The notes under the pieces are model-generated. The model searched no databases. It saw nothing but the letters and a program-made list of their open reading frames with translations, and had not been told where the DNA came from. This document shows, one piece after another, positions 1-8,619 of a stretch of DNA of 64,000 nucleotides; the first letter of the stretch is position 1, and each line of letters opens with the position of its first letter. Where the stretch lies: contig NZ_JAAIXZ010000031.1 in NCBI RefSeq assembly GCF_010894435.1, positions 49,123-113,122 of the forward strand, given 5' to 3'. Origin of the DNA: Pyxidicoccus trucidator (GTDB lineage: Bacteria; Myxococcota; Myxococcia; Myxococcales; Myxococcaceae). Both the position numbers and the translations under genes were made by a program.

Positions 1-1341
1 CTGCGCGGTGGTGCCGCCGTTGGACGCGGCGATGCCGACGATGGCCGCCGTGGTGAGCGCCATGAAGCGGTCCTCGGAGGACGTCCACCCCAGCAGCAGG
101 TACACGAGGCAGGTGACGAGCAGCGTGGCCACCACCATGCCGGAGATGGGGTTGGACGAGCTGCCAATCTCACCCGTGATTCGCGCGCTCACCGTCACGA
201 AGAAGAAGCCGAAGATGATGATGAGGATGGCGGAGATGAAGTTGACCTCCAGCGGCGGCGCCAGCCAGATGGCCAGCACCAGCAGCAGGCTGCCCACGAG
301 CACCACGGTGATGGGCAGGTCCTGCTCGGTGCGCAGCTGCACCAGCGCGGCGCCCTGGTTGCGCGAGGCCCGGAGCGTCGCCACGCTGCGCTGGAAGGCG
401 CCGATGATGGTGGGCATGGAGCGGATGAGGCTGATGAGGCCGCCCGTGGCCACCGCGCCCGCGCCGATGTAGAGCACGTACGCGTTGCGAATCTGGTCCG
501 GCGACATGTCCCGGATGAGCTGCCCGTTGTGCACCAGCAACGGCGTGTCCAGCCCGCTGCCGAAGAAGGAGATGGCGGGGATGAGGATGAGGTAGCTCAG
601 CACGCCACCGGCGAAGGTGATGGACGCCACGCGCGGGCCGATGATGTAGCCCACGCCCAGCAGCTCCGGGCTCACCTCGGTGGACAGCGTGGCGCTCTTC
701 AGGCCCTTGAGGGGCGTGCTCAGCACCTCGCGGAACAGCTTCATGCCCGAGTAGGCGAACTTGTAGATGCCGCCCACCAGGAAGCCGATGATGACCGTGC
801 GCGCGTTGGTGCCGCCCTGCTCGCCGACGATGAGCACGTCCGCGCTGGCGGTGCCCTCCGGGTAGGGGAGCCTGCCGTGCTCCTGGACGATGAGGCCCTG
901 GCGCAGCGGAATCATCATCAGCACGCCGAGCACGCCGCCCAGCGCCGCCGTGAGGAAGGCGTGGGTGAGGCTGATGTCGTAGCCCAGCAGGAGCAGCGCG
1001 GGGAGCGCCGCCGCCACGCCGAACGCGAGGGACTCGCCGGCCGAGCCCGTCGTCTGGACGATGGTGTTCTCCAGGATGTTGGAGCTGCCCAGCGCCCGGA
1101 AGAAGGCGATGGAGAGCACCGCCACCGGAATGGACGCGGACACCGTGAGGCCGACCTTGATGGCCAGGTACACGGAAGACGCCGCGAACACGATGCCCAG
1201 GACCGAGCCGAGCAGCAGCCCGCGAAGGGTCATCTCCAGGGGCGACTTGTCCGCGGGGATGTACGGGCGATGGGTGTGGGCGGAGTGCGTCTCCGCGACA
1301 GGGACGCGGTCGTCGACGACCGGCGGGTTTCCGTGGGCCAA
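1..1341 (-). CDS. OPT-family oligopeptide transporter, 3' end cut by window edge
   Basis: Integral membrane transporter of the OPT family, which imports small peptides or metal chelates. About 447 codons are visible and the C-terminus lies beyond base 1. Several long hydrophobic segments can be read, and the stretch PYPEGTASADVL (around residue 140) matches the PYPEG-type signature of bacterial OPT proteins. The chosen start is TTG at 1341, because GAAGGAG lies 8 bases upstream and the protein then begins with a short hydrophilic tail (AHGNPPVVDD) before the first membrane segment; no better ATG is in frame. It lies downstream of the rpoH-like gene on the same strand, separated from it by a strong hairpin, so it is probably transcribed separately. 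The substrate cannot be told from sequence. Confidence 0.88.
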   Translation of the reverse strand, partial: MAHGNPPVVDDRVPVAETHSAHTHRPYIPADKSPLEMTLRGLLLGSVLGIVFAASSVYLAIKVGLTVSASIPVAVLSIAFFRALGSSNILENTIVQTTGSAGESLAFGVAAALPALLLLGYDISLTHAFLTAALGGVLGVLMMIPLRQGLIVQEHGRLPYPEGTASADVLIVGEQGGTNARTVIIGFLVGGIYKFAYSGMKLFREVLSTPLKGLKSATLSTEVSPELLGVGYIIGPRVASITFAGGVLSYLILIPAISFFGSGLDTPLLVHNGQLIRDMSPDQIRNAYVLYIGAGAVATGGLISLIRSMPTIIGAFQRSVATLRASRNQGAALVQLRTEQDLPITVVLVGSLLLVLAIWLAPPLEVNFISAILIIIFGFFFVTVSARITGEIGSSSNPISGMVVATLLVTCLVYLLLGWTSSEDRFMALTTAAIVGIAASNGGTTAQ

Positions 1342-1421
1342 GCGTGCGGCTCCTTCACGATGGGAACGGCGCCCTTCTAGCAGGGAGCCGAGCCCTCGTG
1401 AAACAGCGCGCTCAAATGACA

Positions 1422-1452
1422 AGCGCCTCCGCCCGGGTGGGGCGGAGGCGCT
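1422..1452 (-). terminator. Perfect 13-bp hairpin after the rpoH-like gene
   Basis: AGCGCCTCCGCCC (1422-1434) pairs perfectly with 1440-1452 around a 5-base loop. It lies about 50 bases past the rpoH-like stop codon, and on the minus strand it is followed by a T-rich stretch (TTGTCATTT). This fits an intrinsic terminator separating the sigma-factor gene from the OPT gene. Confidence 0.7.
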
Positions 1453-1502
1453 GGAGAAGGGGCCGGAAGACCGGGCTGCCGACCCGCCGCGTCAGGCGCG
1501 GC

Positions 1503-2393
<891 letters not shown>

Positions 2394-2481
2394 GGATGGT
2401 GTCTCCCGACGGGGGCCTCACTCTGGGGAGGCCTGGAAAAAAGTGTTCGGACCGCCTGACAACTTGACGAGAAGGGCCTTG

Positions 2482-2497
2482 AGCAACGGCGGTGCCA
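2482..2497 (-). promoter_or_regulatory. Sigma-54 (-24/-12) promoter for the rpoH-like gene
   Basis: On the minus strand the sequence reads TGGCAC-N5-TTGCT, matching the sigma-54 consensus (TGGCACG-N4-TTGCW) at all but one defined position. The predicted transcription start is near 2470, leaving a leader of about 75 bases before the ATG at 2393. The correct orientation and location in front of a regulatory gene make a chance match unlikely. E. coli rpoH is also known to have a sigma-54 promoter among several. Confidence 0.75.
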
Positions 2498-2784
2498 ACT
2501 GGCTGTTTTCCGTCTTCCCCAATGTCTGCGGGGGGTTGGCGATGCCTGACCGCGTGTACAAGGCGGGAAAGCTGTAACCGTTACATCTCCCCTGGTGGGA
2601 GCCCTCGAAAACCGAGCGGTAGGAAGTTCAGAGCAATCCGCAAGAGGCCTCCCGCGTGTGGCCCGGCCCTGTCTGCCCGGGCGACGGAAAAGGCGTAACG
2701 ACGCTGCCTGCCAATGACAGGCGCGTTTTGAAAAACGCGACGGGACGCCCGGGGAGGGAGCAGGAGGCCGAGGGGCCTCGGTAC
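2498..2784. other. Intergenic region between the sigma-54 promoter and the tgpA-type gene
   Basis: No coding sequence is supported: the short ORFs here have poor codon usage and no ribosome-binding site. Upstream of the promoter this region could hold activator-binding sites. TAACCGTTA at about 2576 is a short palindrome that could be one. The 3' part holds the hairpin that ends the moxR operon. Confidence 0.5.
2722..2739 (-). terminator. Terminator-like hairpin of the moxR-DUF58-tgpA operon
   Basis: CGCGTTT and AAACGCG form a short perfect stem, and on the minus strand the structure includes a run of five T. It lies about 45 bases after the stop codon of the transglutaminase gene and is the best candidate for the operon end. 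Confidence 0.45.
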
Positions 2785-4839
2785 TCAGGAGGCGCGGCGT
2801 GCGCGCGGCGTGCGGCTCTCGTCGGCGGCGCGACGGGCCTCGTCGGCGACGGCGCGCTTGAGTGTCGCGAGGAGCACGGCCGCCTCGCCCTGCCGCAGGG
2901 GGCGGCCGCCGAAGCGGGCCTCCAGATAGCGGCGGGTGATGGGGCTCAGGGCAGGGGAGAGCGGATGGCCCTCGCGCGTGAGCCGCGCATCCAGGTCCTC
3001 CAGCGTCTCGCCCTCGGGGCGCTCGAGGCGTGCGGAGGCGAGCTGGGCCTCCACGGCGTCCACGAAGCGCGTGGCCTCATGCGGGCGCTCGCGGTCGAGG
3101 AAGCGGGCGAGCACTCGCCAGGCCGCATAGGCCACCATGCCGGCGACCAGCGCGGCGGCCCAGGCGCGCAGCGGGGGCAGGCGGCTCGGCTTCTCCTCTC
3201 CGGTCCGGGAGCGCGGCGGGCGGACGAGTGCCCGCGCCACGTCCATCTGGTCCCGGAAGGAGTAGTCGACGACGGCGCTGCGCCAGCCCGCCTCCATCGC
3301 CTCGTAGAGGGCAAGCAACCGCTGGAGGACGACGGAGGACTGGCTGGCGCGGTGGGAGGGCGGAGTCGCATCCACGGTGACGAAGCCGCGCCCCGGCACC
3401 AGTACGTGCGTCCAGGCATGCGCGTCGCCCGCGCGGACGATGTAGCCACCCGCCACGCGCTCGCCGCCGAAGAAGCCGGTGGCCAGCCGCGCGCGGATGC
3501 CCTGCGTGCGCAGCATCAGCGTGAGGGCGGTGGCGAAGTGCTCGCAGTGCCCCGCCTTGCGCTCGAAGAGGAAGTCGGCGAGCGGGTCTTCCACGTCCCC
3601 GCTCAGCTCCAGCGTGTATGCGTGCTCCCGTTGCAGCCAGTCGGCCAGCTTCCGCGCGGCGGCCAGCGGCTCGCGCTCGCCGTTCAGCACCCGTGCGGCC
3701 GTCTGCCCGACGCGGGCATCTATCGCCTCCGGCAGCGTCAGCAGCGCGTCCTGCTCATCGGCAGGGAGGTCCTCGAACTTGTCGCCGCTGCCGCCGGGCG
3801 GCAGGCTGTAGGCCTCGTAGGTGTACGAGGTGGCGGGGTCCAGGAAGCGCACCTCGCCGCCGCCCATCTCCTGCAGGGTGATGCGCCGGCTTCCCGTCTG
3901 TGTATGGGCCGCCGCGTTGCCCAGCCTTGCGGGCGACTCCAGCGCCACCGCCGTCCGGGCTCCGTAGGCGGGCAGCAGCTCCATGCGCTGGTGGACGAGG
4001 CCCTCGGCGCCGGGGCGCAGCGTCACCATGAAGAGCCTTCCGCGAGGCGGGCGGCCCACGCTCGTCCACTCCTGACCATCGAAGATGTCGTAGGTGCGGC
4101 CCAGCCAGTACGCGTCCAGGTACTCCTTCCCGGGGTCCGGGGAGAGGGTGGAGCGCAGGACGATGCGGGGGTTGCCCTTGATGGTGCCCGCGCCGCCCAG
4201 CCGCACGGTGTCGGAGAAGCCGGTGGTGGCAGCGCCCAGGCCCGGCGAGGTGCGGGGGCCCATCATGTTCCAGTTGAGACGCGGGAAGAGGATGAAGAAG
4301 GCCACCGCGCCGGCCACCGCGAAGAGCAGCCCCTTCGCCAGCGGGCGCATCACCTCGCGCACCGGCATGGGCTCGCCCTCCGGCACCGCCGCCTCCACCA
4401 CGCCCAGCGCCAGCGACAGGCTGGACAGCACGCTGAAGGCCACCAGGAAGAAGCCGTAGACGAGCTCGCCGGACAGGGCCGCGCCGCCCGCCACCATCAG
4501 CAGCCCGGACAGGTGCACCTGTCCGTCGGTGGCCGGCTCGGGCGCGGACAGCAGGCGGTGCGCGGAGATGAGCCCCGCGAAGCCGCACGCCGCCACCACG
4601 AGGTTGAGCGCGCCGGCCAGGACGTTCATGCCCAGCACCACCGCCGCCACCAGCAGCAGCAGCGCGGTGAGCTTCGCCCTCCTCGCGAACAGCCGCCACC
4701 CGGCGAGCGCGCATACCAGCGCCAGCCCGTACAGCGCGAGCGTCCACGCCGGCAACTGCCCGGACACCGCCATGGAGGCGAAGGCGGCGCCGGAGCCCAG
4801 GTCCCTCAGCACCAGCCGCAGCCGCGAGCCCTGCCTCAT
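2785..4839 (-). CDS. TgpA-type membrane transglutaminase (DUF3488/transglutaminase-like/DUF4129)
   Basis: Membrane-anchored protein of 684 residues. The N-terminal third has several hydrophobic helices (residues 10-185) typical of DUF3488. A periplasmic transglutaminase-like core follows, with the catalytic Cys in AGHCEHF (about residue 432), His in DAHAWTH (about 472) and Asp in VDATP (about 488). One more membrane helix (LRAWAAALVAGMVAYAAW) precedes a cytoplasmic DUF4129-like tail. This is the layout of Pseudomonas TgpA; substrates are unknown. The ATG at 4839 is chosen because it overlaps the stop of the DUF58 gene as ATGA with GAGGAGG just upstream, indicating translational coupling; a start 14 codons earlier lacks a comparable site. 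Third gene of the classic moxR-DUF58-transglutaminase operon. Confidence 0.88.
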   Translation of the reverse strand: MRQGSRLRLVLRDLGSGAAFASMAVSGQLPAWTLALYGLALVCALAGWRLFARRAKLTALLLLVAAVVLGMNVLAGALNLVVAACGFAGLISAHRLLSAPEPATDGQVHLSGLLMVAGGAALSGELVYGFFLVAFSVLSSLSLALGVVEAAVPEGEPMPVREVMRPLAKGLLFAVAGAVAFFILFPRLNWNMMGPRTSPGLGAATTGFSDTVRLGGAGTIKGNPRIVLRSTLSPDPGKEYLDAYWLGRTYDIFDGQEWTSVGRPPRGRLFMVTLRPGAEGLVHQRMELLPAYGARTAVALESPARLGNAAAHTQTGSRRITLQEMGGGEVRFLDPATSYTYEAYSLPPGGSGDKFEDLPADEQDALLTLPEAIDARVGQTAARVLNGEREPLAAARKLADWLQREHAYTLELSGDVEDPLADFLFERKAGHCEHFATALTLMLRTQGIRARLATGFFGGERVAGGYIVRAGDAHAWTHVLVPGRGFVTVDATPPSHRASQSSVVLQRLLALYEAMEAGWRSAVVDYSFRDQMDVARALVRPPRSRTGEEKPSRLPPLRAWAAALVAGMVAYAAWRVLARFLDRERPHEATRFVDAVEAQLASARLERPEGETLEDLDARLTREGHPLSPALSPITRRYLEARFGGRPLRQGEAAVLLATLKRAVADEARRAADESRTPRARRAS

Positions 4840-5804
4840 GCCGCCTCCTCTTCGCCTCGGGGCCCCTCGTGGCCCAGCCACGCCAGGGTCCGGAGGACGC
4901 GGCGCTCCTGCGCGCTGCCCGCGGCCGGACGCAGACGGCCGTCCGCCGTGTCCAGCCCCACCTCGTGGCCCTCCTCGATGAGGCGGTGGGCCAGCGCGGC
5001 CACCTCCTCGCAGCGGCGCTCCAGCGCGTCGCCCTCGAGCCCGGCCGCCACCGCCAGCACCCAGGTGCGCCGCTCCTCGCGCTCGCGCTCCACGCGCAGC
5101 AGCTTCCCCAGGGCGGCGCTCTTCTTCCAGTGGATGCGGCGCGCGTCCTCGCCCTGCATCAGCTCGCGCAGGCCGGACACGTCGCCGGTGCCGTCGTTGC
5201 GGCGCGGGTTGCCGGCGTCACCCACCGGGCCGCGCTCCGCCTCGCCCGGGTCCTGGCAGGCATAGCCGCGCCGCGGGTACACGAGCAGCGTGCCCTCCAG
5301 CGGGAAGACGCGCGTCTTGGCGAACAGGCCCAGCGGCCACGTCGTCGTCACGCGCACGCCCGTCAGCAGCACCGGGCCCCGCTGGGGCGCGGTGAGGTCC
5401 GCCCGCACCACGTGGTCCACGCCCGCGCGCAGGTAGCCCACGCCGCCCTCGCCCGTCAGCGGCGAGTCCGCCTCCGCCAGCGTGAGGGCGAAGCCATGGC
5501 CCCGCTTCTTCGAGAGGGCCCAGCGGAAGGCGAAGGGCTCCGCCGCGAAGGCCGCGTCGGTGCCCACGCGCCGCACGGACAAGTCGCGGATGCAGCGCTC
5601 GGACAGCACGCCCGACACCACCACCATGCTGAGCAGCAGGCCCAGCAGCAGGTAGAGCAGGTTGTTGCCGGTGTTGAGGGCGCCCAGGCCCACGCCGAAC
5701 GTCACCACCAGGTACGTGCGGCCGATGCGCGTCACCTTGAGGGTGCGCGGTGGCCGGAGCCGGGCGCGGAGCCAGGCCCACCACGGCTTGCGGCGGAGCT
5801 TCAC
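4836..5804 (-). CDS. DUF58 domain-containing membrane protein
   Basis: Protein of 322 residues with an N-terminal basic segment, two closely spaced hydrophobic helices (IGRTYLVVTFGVGLGALNTG and NNLLYLLLGLLLSMVVVSG), and a C-terminal DUF58 region with the typical stretch QGEDARRIHWKKSAALGKLLV-like around residue 220. DUF58 proteins accompany MoxR ATPases and may link them to membrane or envelope targets, but their biochemical role is not established. The start is GTG at 5804, whose GTGA overlaps the moxR stop codon. The longer reading from 5966 would begin inside moxR and encode a low-complexity Gly/Ala/Arg stretch, so it was rejected. The gene ends with an ATGA overlap into the transglutaminase gene. 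Confidence 0.85.
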   Translation of the reverse strand: MKLRRKPWWAWLRARLRPPRTLKVTRIGRTYLVVTFGVGLGALNTGNNLLYLLLGLLLSMVVVSGVLSERCIRDLSVRRVGTDAAFAAEPFAFRWALSKKRGHGFALTLAEADSPLTGEGGVGYLRAGVDHVVRADLTAPQRGPVLLTGVRVTTTWPLGLFAKTRVFPLEGTLLVYPRRGYACQDPGEAERGPVGDAGNPRRNDGTGDVSGLRELMQGEDARRIHWKKSAALGKLLRVEREREERRTWVLAVAAGLEGDALERRCEEVAALAHRLIEEGHEVGLDTADGRLRPAAGSAQERRVLRTLAWLGHEGPRGEEEAA

Positions 5805-6781
5805 CGGGGCGCCGGGACCTTTCGGGCGATCTCCTCCAGAAGATGCGCCGCCTCGTCCCGCGCCGTCACGCCCTGCACGGCGCTGCGCAGCAGCACGCGG
5901 TGCGCCCAGCAGGGCACCAGCACCGCGCGCACGTCGCCCGGCGTCACGAAGTCCCGGGCCTCCCACAGCGCCTGCGCCCGCGCCGCGGCGCCCAGCGCCA
6001 GCACCGCGCGGGTGGACGCGCCACGCTCGATGTCGCCGTGCTGGCGGGTGGCCGTGGCCAGCCGCACCACGAACTCCGCCACCGCCGCGTCCAGCTTCAG
6101 CTCCGCGGCCAGGGCGCGCAGGGAGGCGACCTCCTCGGGGCCGGATACCCCCTCCACCGCGTCCAGGGCCGGGGCGCCGCCGCGCGTGGCCAGCAGGCGC
6201 GCCTCCACCTCGGGGGCGGGGTGGCCCAGCGACATGCGCACCATGAAGCGGTCCAGCTGCGAGTCCGGCAGCGGGTAGGTGCCGGAGAAGTCCACCGGGT
6301 TCTGCGTGGCCACCACCGTGAAGGGCGGGGGCAGGGGGTACGTCGCGCCGTCCAGCGACACCTGGCCCTGGGCCATGGCCTCCAGCAGCGCGGACTGGGT
6401 GCGCGGCGGGGCGCGGTTCAGCTCATCCGCCAGCACCAGCTGACGGAAGAGGGGACCGGGGCGGAACTGGAAGGTGGCGGACTGCGCGTGGAAGACCTGG
6501 GCGCCGAGGATGTCGGCGGGCATCAGGTCCGCGGTGAACTGGACGCGCGAGAAGCTCAAGCCACAGGCCCGGGCCAGGGCCTCGGCGAGTGTCGTCTTGC
6601 CCACACCTGGCACGTCCTCCAGGAGGAGGTGCCCTCCGGCAACCACGCACGTCACGACGAGCTGGGCCTGGGCCTCCTTGCCCTGGACCGCGCGACCCAG
6701 CTGGGTGGCGATCCGTTCCATCGCCGAGCGCGCGGAGGCAGGAGAGGGGACGGGGGACAGGACGCGGGCAGGCTGATTCAT
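5801..6781 (-). CDS. MoxR-family AAA+ ATPase
   Basis: AAA+ ATPase of 326 residues in the MoxR group, thought to act as chaperones that mature or activate partner proteins. Walker A is VPGVGKTT (57-64), Walker B is LVLADELNR (115-123), and a sensor-1-like TQNP follows (VVATQNPVDFSGTYPLPDSQLDRF). MNQPARV at 6781 is chosen as the start because homology-like sequence begins there; the upstream extension to 6967 is low-complexity and Arg-rich. First gene of a three-gene operon in which each stop overlaps the next start by four bases. No VWA-domain gene accompanies it here, although many MoxR operons have one. Confidence 0.9.
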   Translation of the reverse strand: MNQPARVLSPVPSPASARSAMERIATQLGRAVQGKEAQAQLVVTCVVAGGHLLLEDVPGVGKTTLAEALARACGLSFSRVQFTADLMPADILGAQVFHAQSATFQFRPGPLFRQLVLADELNRAPPRTQSALLEAMAQGQVSLDGATYPLPPPFTVVATQNPVDFSGTYPLPDSQLDRFMVRMSLGHPAPEVEARLLATRGGAPALDAVEGVSGPEEVASLRALAAELKLDAAVAEFVVRLATATRQHGDIERGASTRAVLALGAAARAQALWEARDFVTPGDVRAVLVPCWAHRVLLRSAVQGVTARDEAAHLLEEIARKVPAPR

Positions 6782-6878
6782 CTGCCGCCACTCTAGCCGA
6801 GTCCCTCCGGGGCCGGCACACCCGATCGCCGGGCGTCCCGCCGGGGACGCCTGCCTGCCCACCGGGTGGGAGGACTGC

Positions 6879-7202
6879 TCACGCCGAGAGGATGTCCTCG
6901 GGCGTGTAGTACGCGCGACGCTGGGACGGAGCCGCGCCCACGCCGAAGTACCGGAACATCCGCTCATGGTGCGTGGCGAGTCCGCGCAGCTGCACGGGCC
7001 GCTCCACCAGGTTCCTCGTCAACACGCCGACCGCGCTGTCCTTGAACTCCCGCAGGTGCGTGAAGTCCAGCACGACCTCGCGACCGCTCAGCCCTTCCAG
7101 GGAGGTACGCACTTCCTGCGCCGTCCTGCCGTCCAGGATGCCTTCCAGACGAAGGGTGACACAACCTGCGACTTCCTCACGGTGGATCTGTAGCCCCGCC
7201 AT
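6879..7202 (-). CDS. STAS-domain protein (anti-sigma-factor-antagonist-like)
   Basis: Small cytoplasmic protein of 107 residues consisting of one STAS domain (SpoIIAA-like). The stretch VVLDFTHLREFKDSAVGVL (about residues 50-68) is the usual phosphorylation-loop region, and the Ser in KDSAVG is the position phosphorylated in SpoIIAA-type proteins, so control by a kinase/phosphatase pair is possible. Such proteins bind anti-sigma kinases or act in partner-switching and polarity systems. No kinase or phosphatase gene lies nearby. The ATG at 7202 has GGGAGAG upstream; the longer ORF to 7388 is Arg/Cys-rich and unlikely. The C-terminal segment YTPEDILSA is not assigned. Confidence 0.75.
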   Translation of the reverse strand: MAGLQIHREEVAGCVTLRLEGILDGRTAQEVRTSLEGLSGREVVLDFTHLREFKDSAVGVLTRNLVERPVQLRGLATHHERMFRYFGVGAAPSQRRAYYTPEDILSA

Positions 7203-7263
7203 CGCTGTGCTCTCCCAAATAGATGCTGTGTGCACGATGTGCCGTTGAGCTGGGCACTGGGGC

Positions 7264-7333
7264 TGAGAGCACGCCCCGGGCCACCCCGTGGCCCGGTGGT
7301 TCCACGCGTCAGACAACCCGTGGAGTGCTCTCA
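7264..7333. other. Nested inverted repeats upstream of the STAS gene
   Basis: TGAGAGCAC (7264-7272) pairs with GTGCTCTCA (7325-7333), enclosing a second perfect hairpin, CCGGGCCAC/GTGGCCCGG around CCC (7276-7296). Both arms are perfect. The structure lies 60-130 bases ahead of the STAS start codon and could be a structured leader or a second transcription stop after the transglycosylase gene. Function unknown. Confidence 0.45.
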
Positions 7334-7403
7334 ACCGGGCGCACACACTGCACCTGCCGCCCTGGAAGGTCATCCCCCCCTTGGGCAACTTTCACGCGAC
7401 TGT

Positions 7404-7432
7404 CAGGCAACAGGCCTACTGCCTGTTGCCTG
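7404..7432 (-). terminator. Perfect 12-bp hairpin after the lytic transglycosylase gene
   Basis: CAGGCAACAGGC (7404-7415) and GCCTGTTGCCTG (7421-7432) pair perfectly around CTACT. The hairpin starts four bases past the stop codon of the minus-strand transglycosylase gene. There is no clear T-run, so termination or mRNA 3'-end protection is inferred. Confidence 0.6.
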
Positions 7433-7436
7433 GTCA

Positions 7437-8174
7437 TCATCCCTTGCGATCAACCGTCGTCTGCTGATCGAGAAGGGTCAGCTGGCGCTCCTGGTGGGCC
7501 TTCAGCTTCCGGAACTCCTTCACGACCTTCGTCGGATAGCCGGCCATGAACTTCTTGCGGACCTCGGGCTTGGCGAGGATGCGCCTGGCCAGCCCGGGGC
7601 CGGCGTTGTACGCGACGAGCGCCTTCTCCACGGTGCCGAAGCGCTGGATGAGGTCCGCCAGGTACGCGGTGCCCAGCATGACGTTCGTCTCGGAGTCGAA
7701 GAGGTTGCTGGAGCGACCCAGCCGGTAGCCGGACTTGTCCGCCAGGTACTTGCCGGTGTCCGGCATCACCTGCATCAGCCCCATGGCCCCCACCCCGGAG
7801 ACCGCGTAGTTGTTGAAGCTGCTCTCGCACTTGATGACCGCCACCACCAGCAGCGGGTCCACGTTGTTGCGCCGCGCCTCGCGGACGATGGTCACCGCCA
7901 GCCGGCGCTGCTGACGCTCCGGCAGGCCGGAGGCCTTCACCAGCTCGGCCACGCCCAGCCGCTCCGCCTCGCCGTAGTCCGCCTCGTCCTCGTACGCCTG
8001 CAGCTTCGCCAGGGCCGACTTCAGCTCGGCCTCACGCGCGGACAGCTGTGCGCGCAGCTCCATCACTTCCGGCGCCTCGCCCTGCGGCCCCTCCGGCACC
8101 TGCACCGGAAACGCAAAGGCCCCCGAGCCCACCAGCATCGCCGCCGTCGTCATCGCCACCGTCCAGCCCCGCAT
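7437..8174 (-). CDS. Exported lytic transglycosylase (SLT family)
   Basis: Peptidoglycan-cleaving lytic transglycosylase of 245 residues acting in the periplasm. An N-terminal signal sequence (MRGWTVAMTTAAMLVGSGAFA) is followed by a short coiled-coil-like stretch (ELRAQLSAREAELKSALAKL) and the SLT domain: catalytic Glu in KCESSFNNYAVS (about residue 117), then GAMGLMQVMPDTG and AYNAGPG, the standard family-1 motifs. The C-terminus KKFMAGYPTKVVKEFRKLKA is basic. Start at ATG 8174, with GGGAGGGCGGG directly upstream and the signal peptide right after; the longer ORF adds 21 unlikely residues. Single-gene unit divergent from the 8461 genes. Confidence 0.9.
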   Translation of the reverse strand: MRGWTVAMTTAAMLVGSGAFAFPVQVPEGPQGEAPEVMELRAQLSAREAELKSALAKLQAYEDEADYGEAERLGVAELVKASGLPERQQRRLAVTIVREARRNNVDPLLVVAVIKCESSFNNYAVSGVGAMGLMQVMPDTGKYLADKSGYRLGRSSNLFDSETNVMLGTAYLADLIQRFGTVEKALVAYNAGPGLARRILAKPEVRKKFMAGYPTKVVKEFRKLKAHQERQLTLLDQQTTVDRKG

Positions 8175-8395
8175 CCCGCCCTCCCCGGCGCCCACGCTTC
8201 CGCGCCCGCTGAACCTGCAACTCCAACCCAACTCCAACGCGATGGCGGCAAAGCAGGCGGCGTGCCATGCCCCTTTTCCTCCCTGCTCTCCTTAAGAGAT
8301 CTCCACGCAAGGCGCGGAGGATGGCCCCGCGGGTCGGAAAAAATGCCCGGATGGGGCAGTGCGGTTCCCAACGTGAGGCTGTGAAAAGGACTGGG

Positions 8396-8424
8396 TTGAC
8401 CCACCCGGTACCCGTTCCTAGCTT
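8396..8424 (+). promoter_or_regulatory. Candidate sigma-70-type promoter for the 8461/8616 pair
   Basis: TTGACC (8396-8401), a 17-base spacer, then TAGCTT (8419-8424). The -35 matches five of six consensus positions and the -10 three of six. It sits 37 bases before the GTG of the small membrane-protein gene. Confidence 0.4.
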
Positions 8425-8460
8425 TGCCCGCGCCAGGGGTGTGAGGCGTGGAGGTGTGGC

Positions 8461-8619
8461 GTGTACTGGACGATGGGAATGATCCTGCTGGTGTTGTGGG
8501 CGCTGGGGATGACCGCGGGCTCGACGGAGGGCTACTGGGTCCACCTGCTGCTGCTGTTCTCCTTCGTGGCCTTCCTGTTGGCGGTGGTGTCCCACGGCCG
8601 CAGGACGGCGACCTCATGA
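8461..8619 (+). CDS. Small membrane protein, lmo0937/DUF5670-like (52 residues)
   Basis: Tiny protein starting at GTG 8461 with GGAGGTGTGGC just upstream. It reads as two hydrophobic helices (MGMILLVLWALGMTAGST and VHLLLLFSFVAFLLAVVS) with a short basic tail (HGRRTATS). Length, helix pair, WxLG turn and basic C-terminus fit the lmo0937 (DUF5670) family of small inner-membrane proteins of unknown function, often seen near stress genes. Its stop codon overlaps the start of the next gene as ATGA, so the two are probably translationally coupled. Third-codon-position GC is as high as in neighbouring genes, supporting real coding. Confidence 0.7.
   Translation: MYWTMGMILLVLWALGMTAGSTEGYWVHLLLLFSFVAFLLAVVSHGRRTATS

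Noticed and set aside
3030..3380. Arg/Pro-rich plus-strand frames within the transglutaminase gene
   Set aside because: They lie opposite a gene with a clear catalytic triad and have no start signals.
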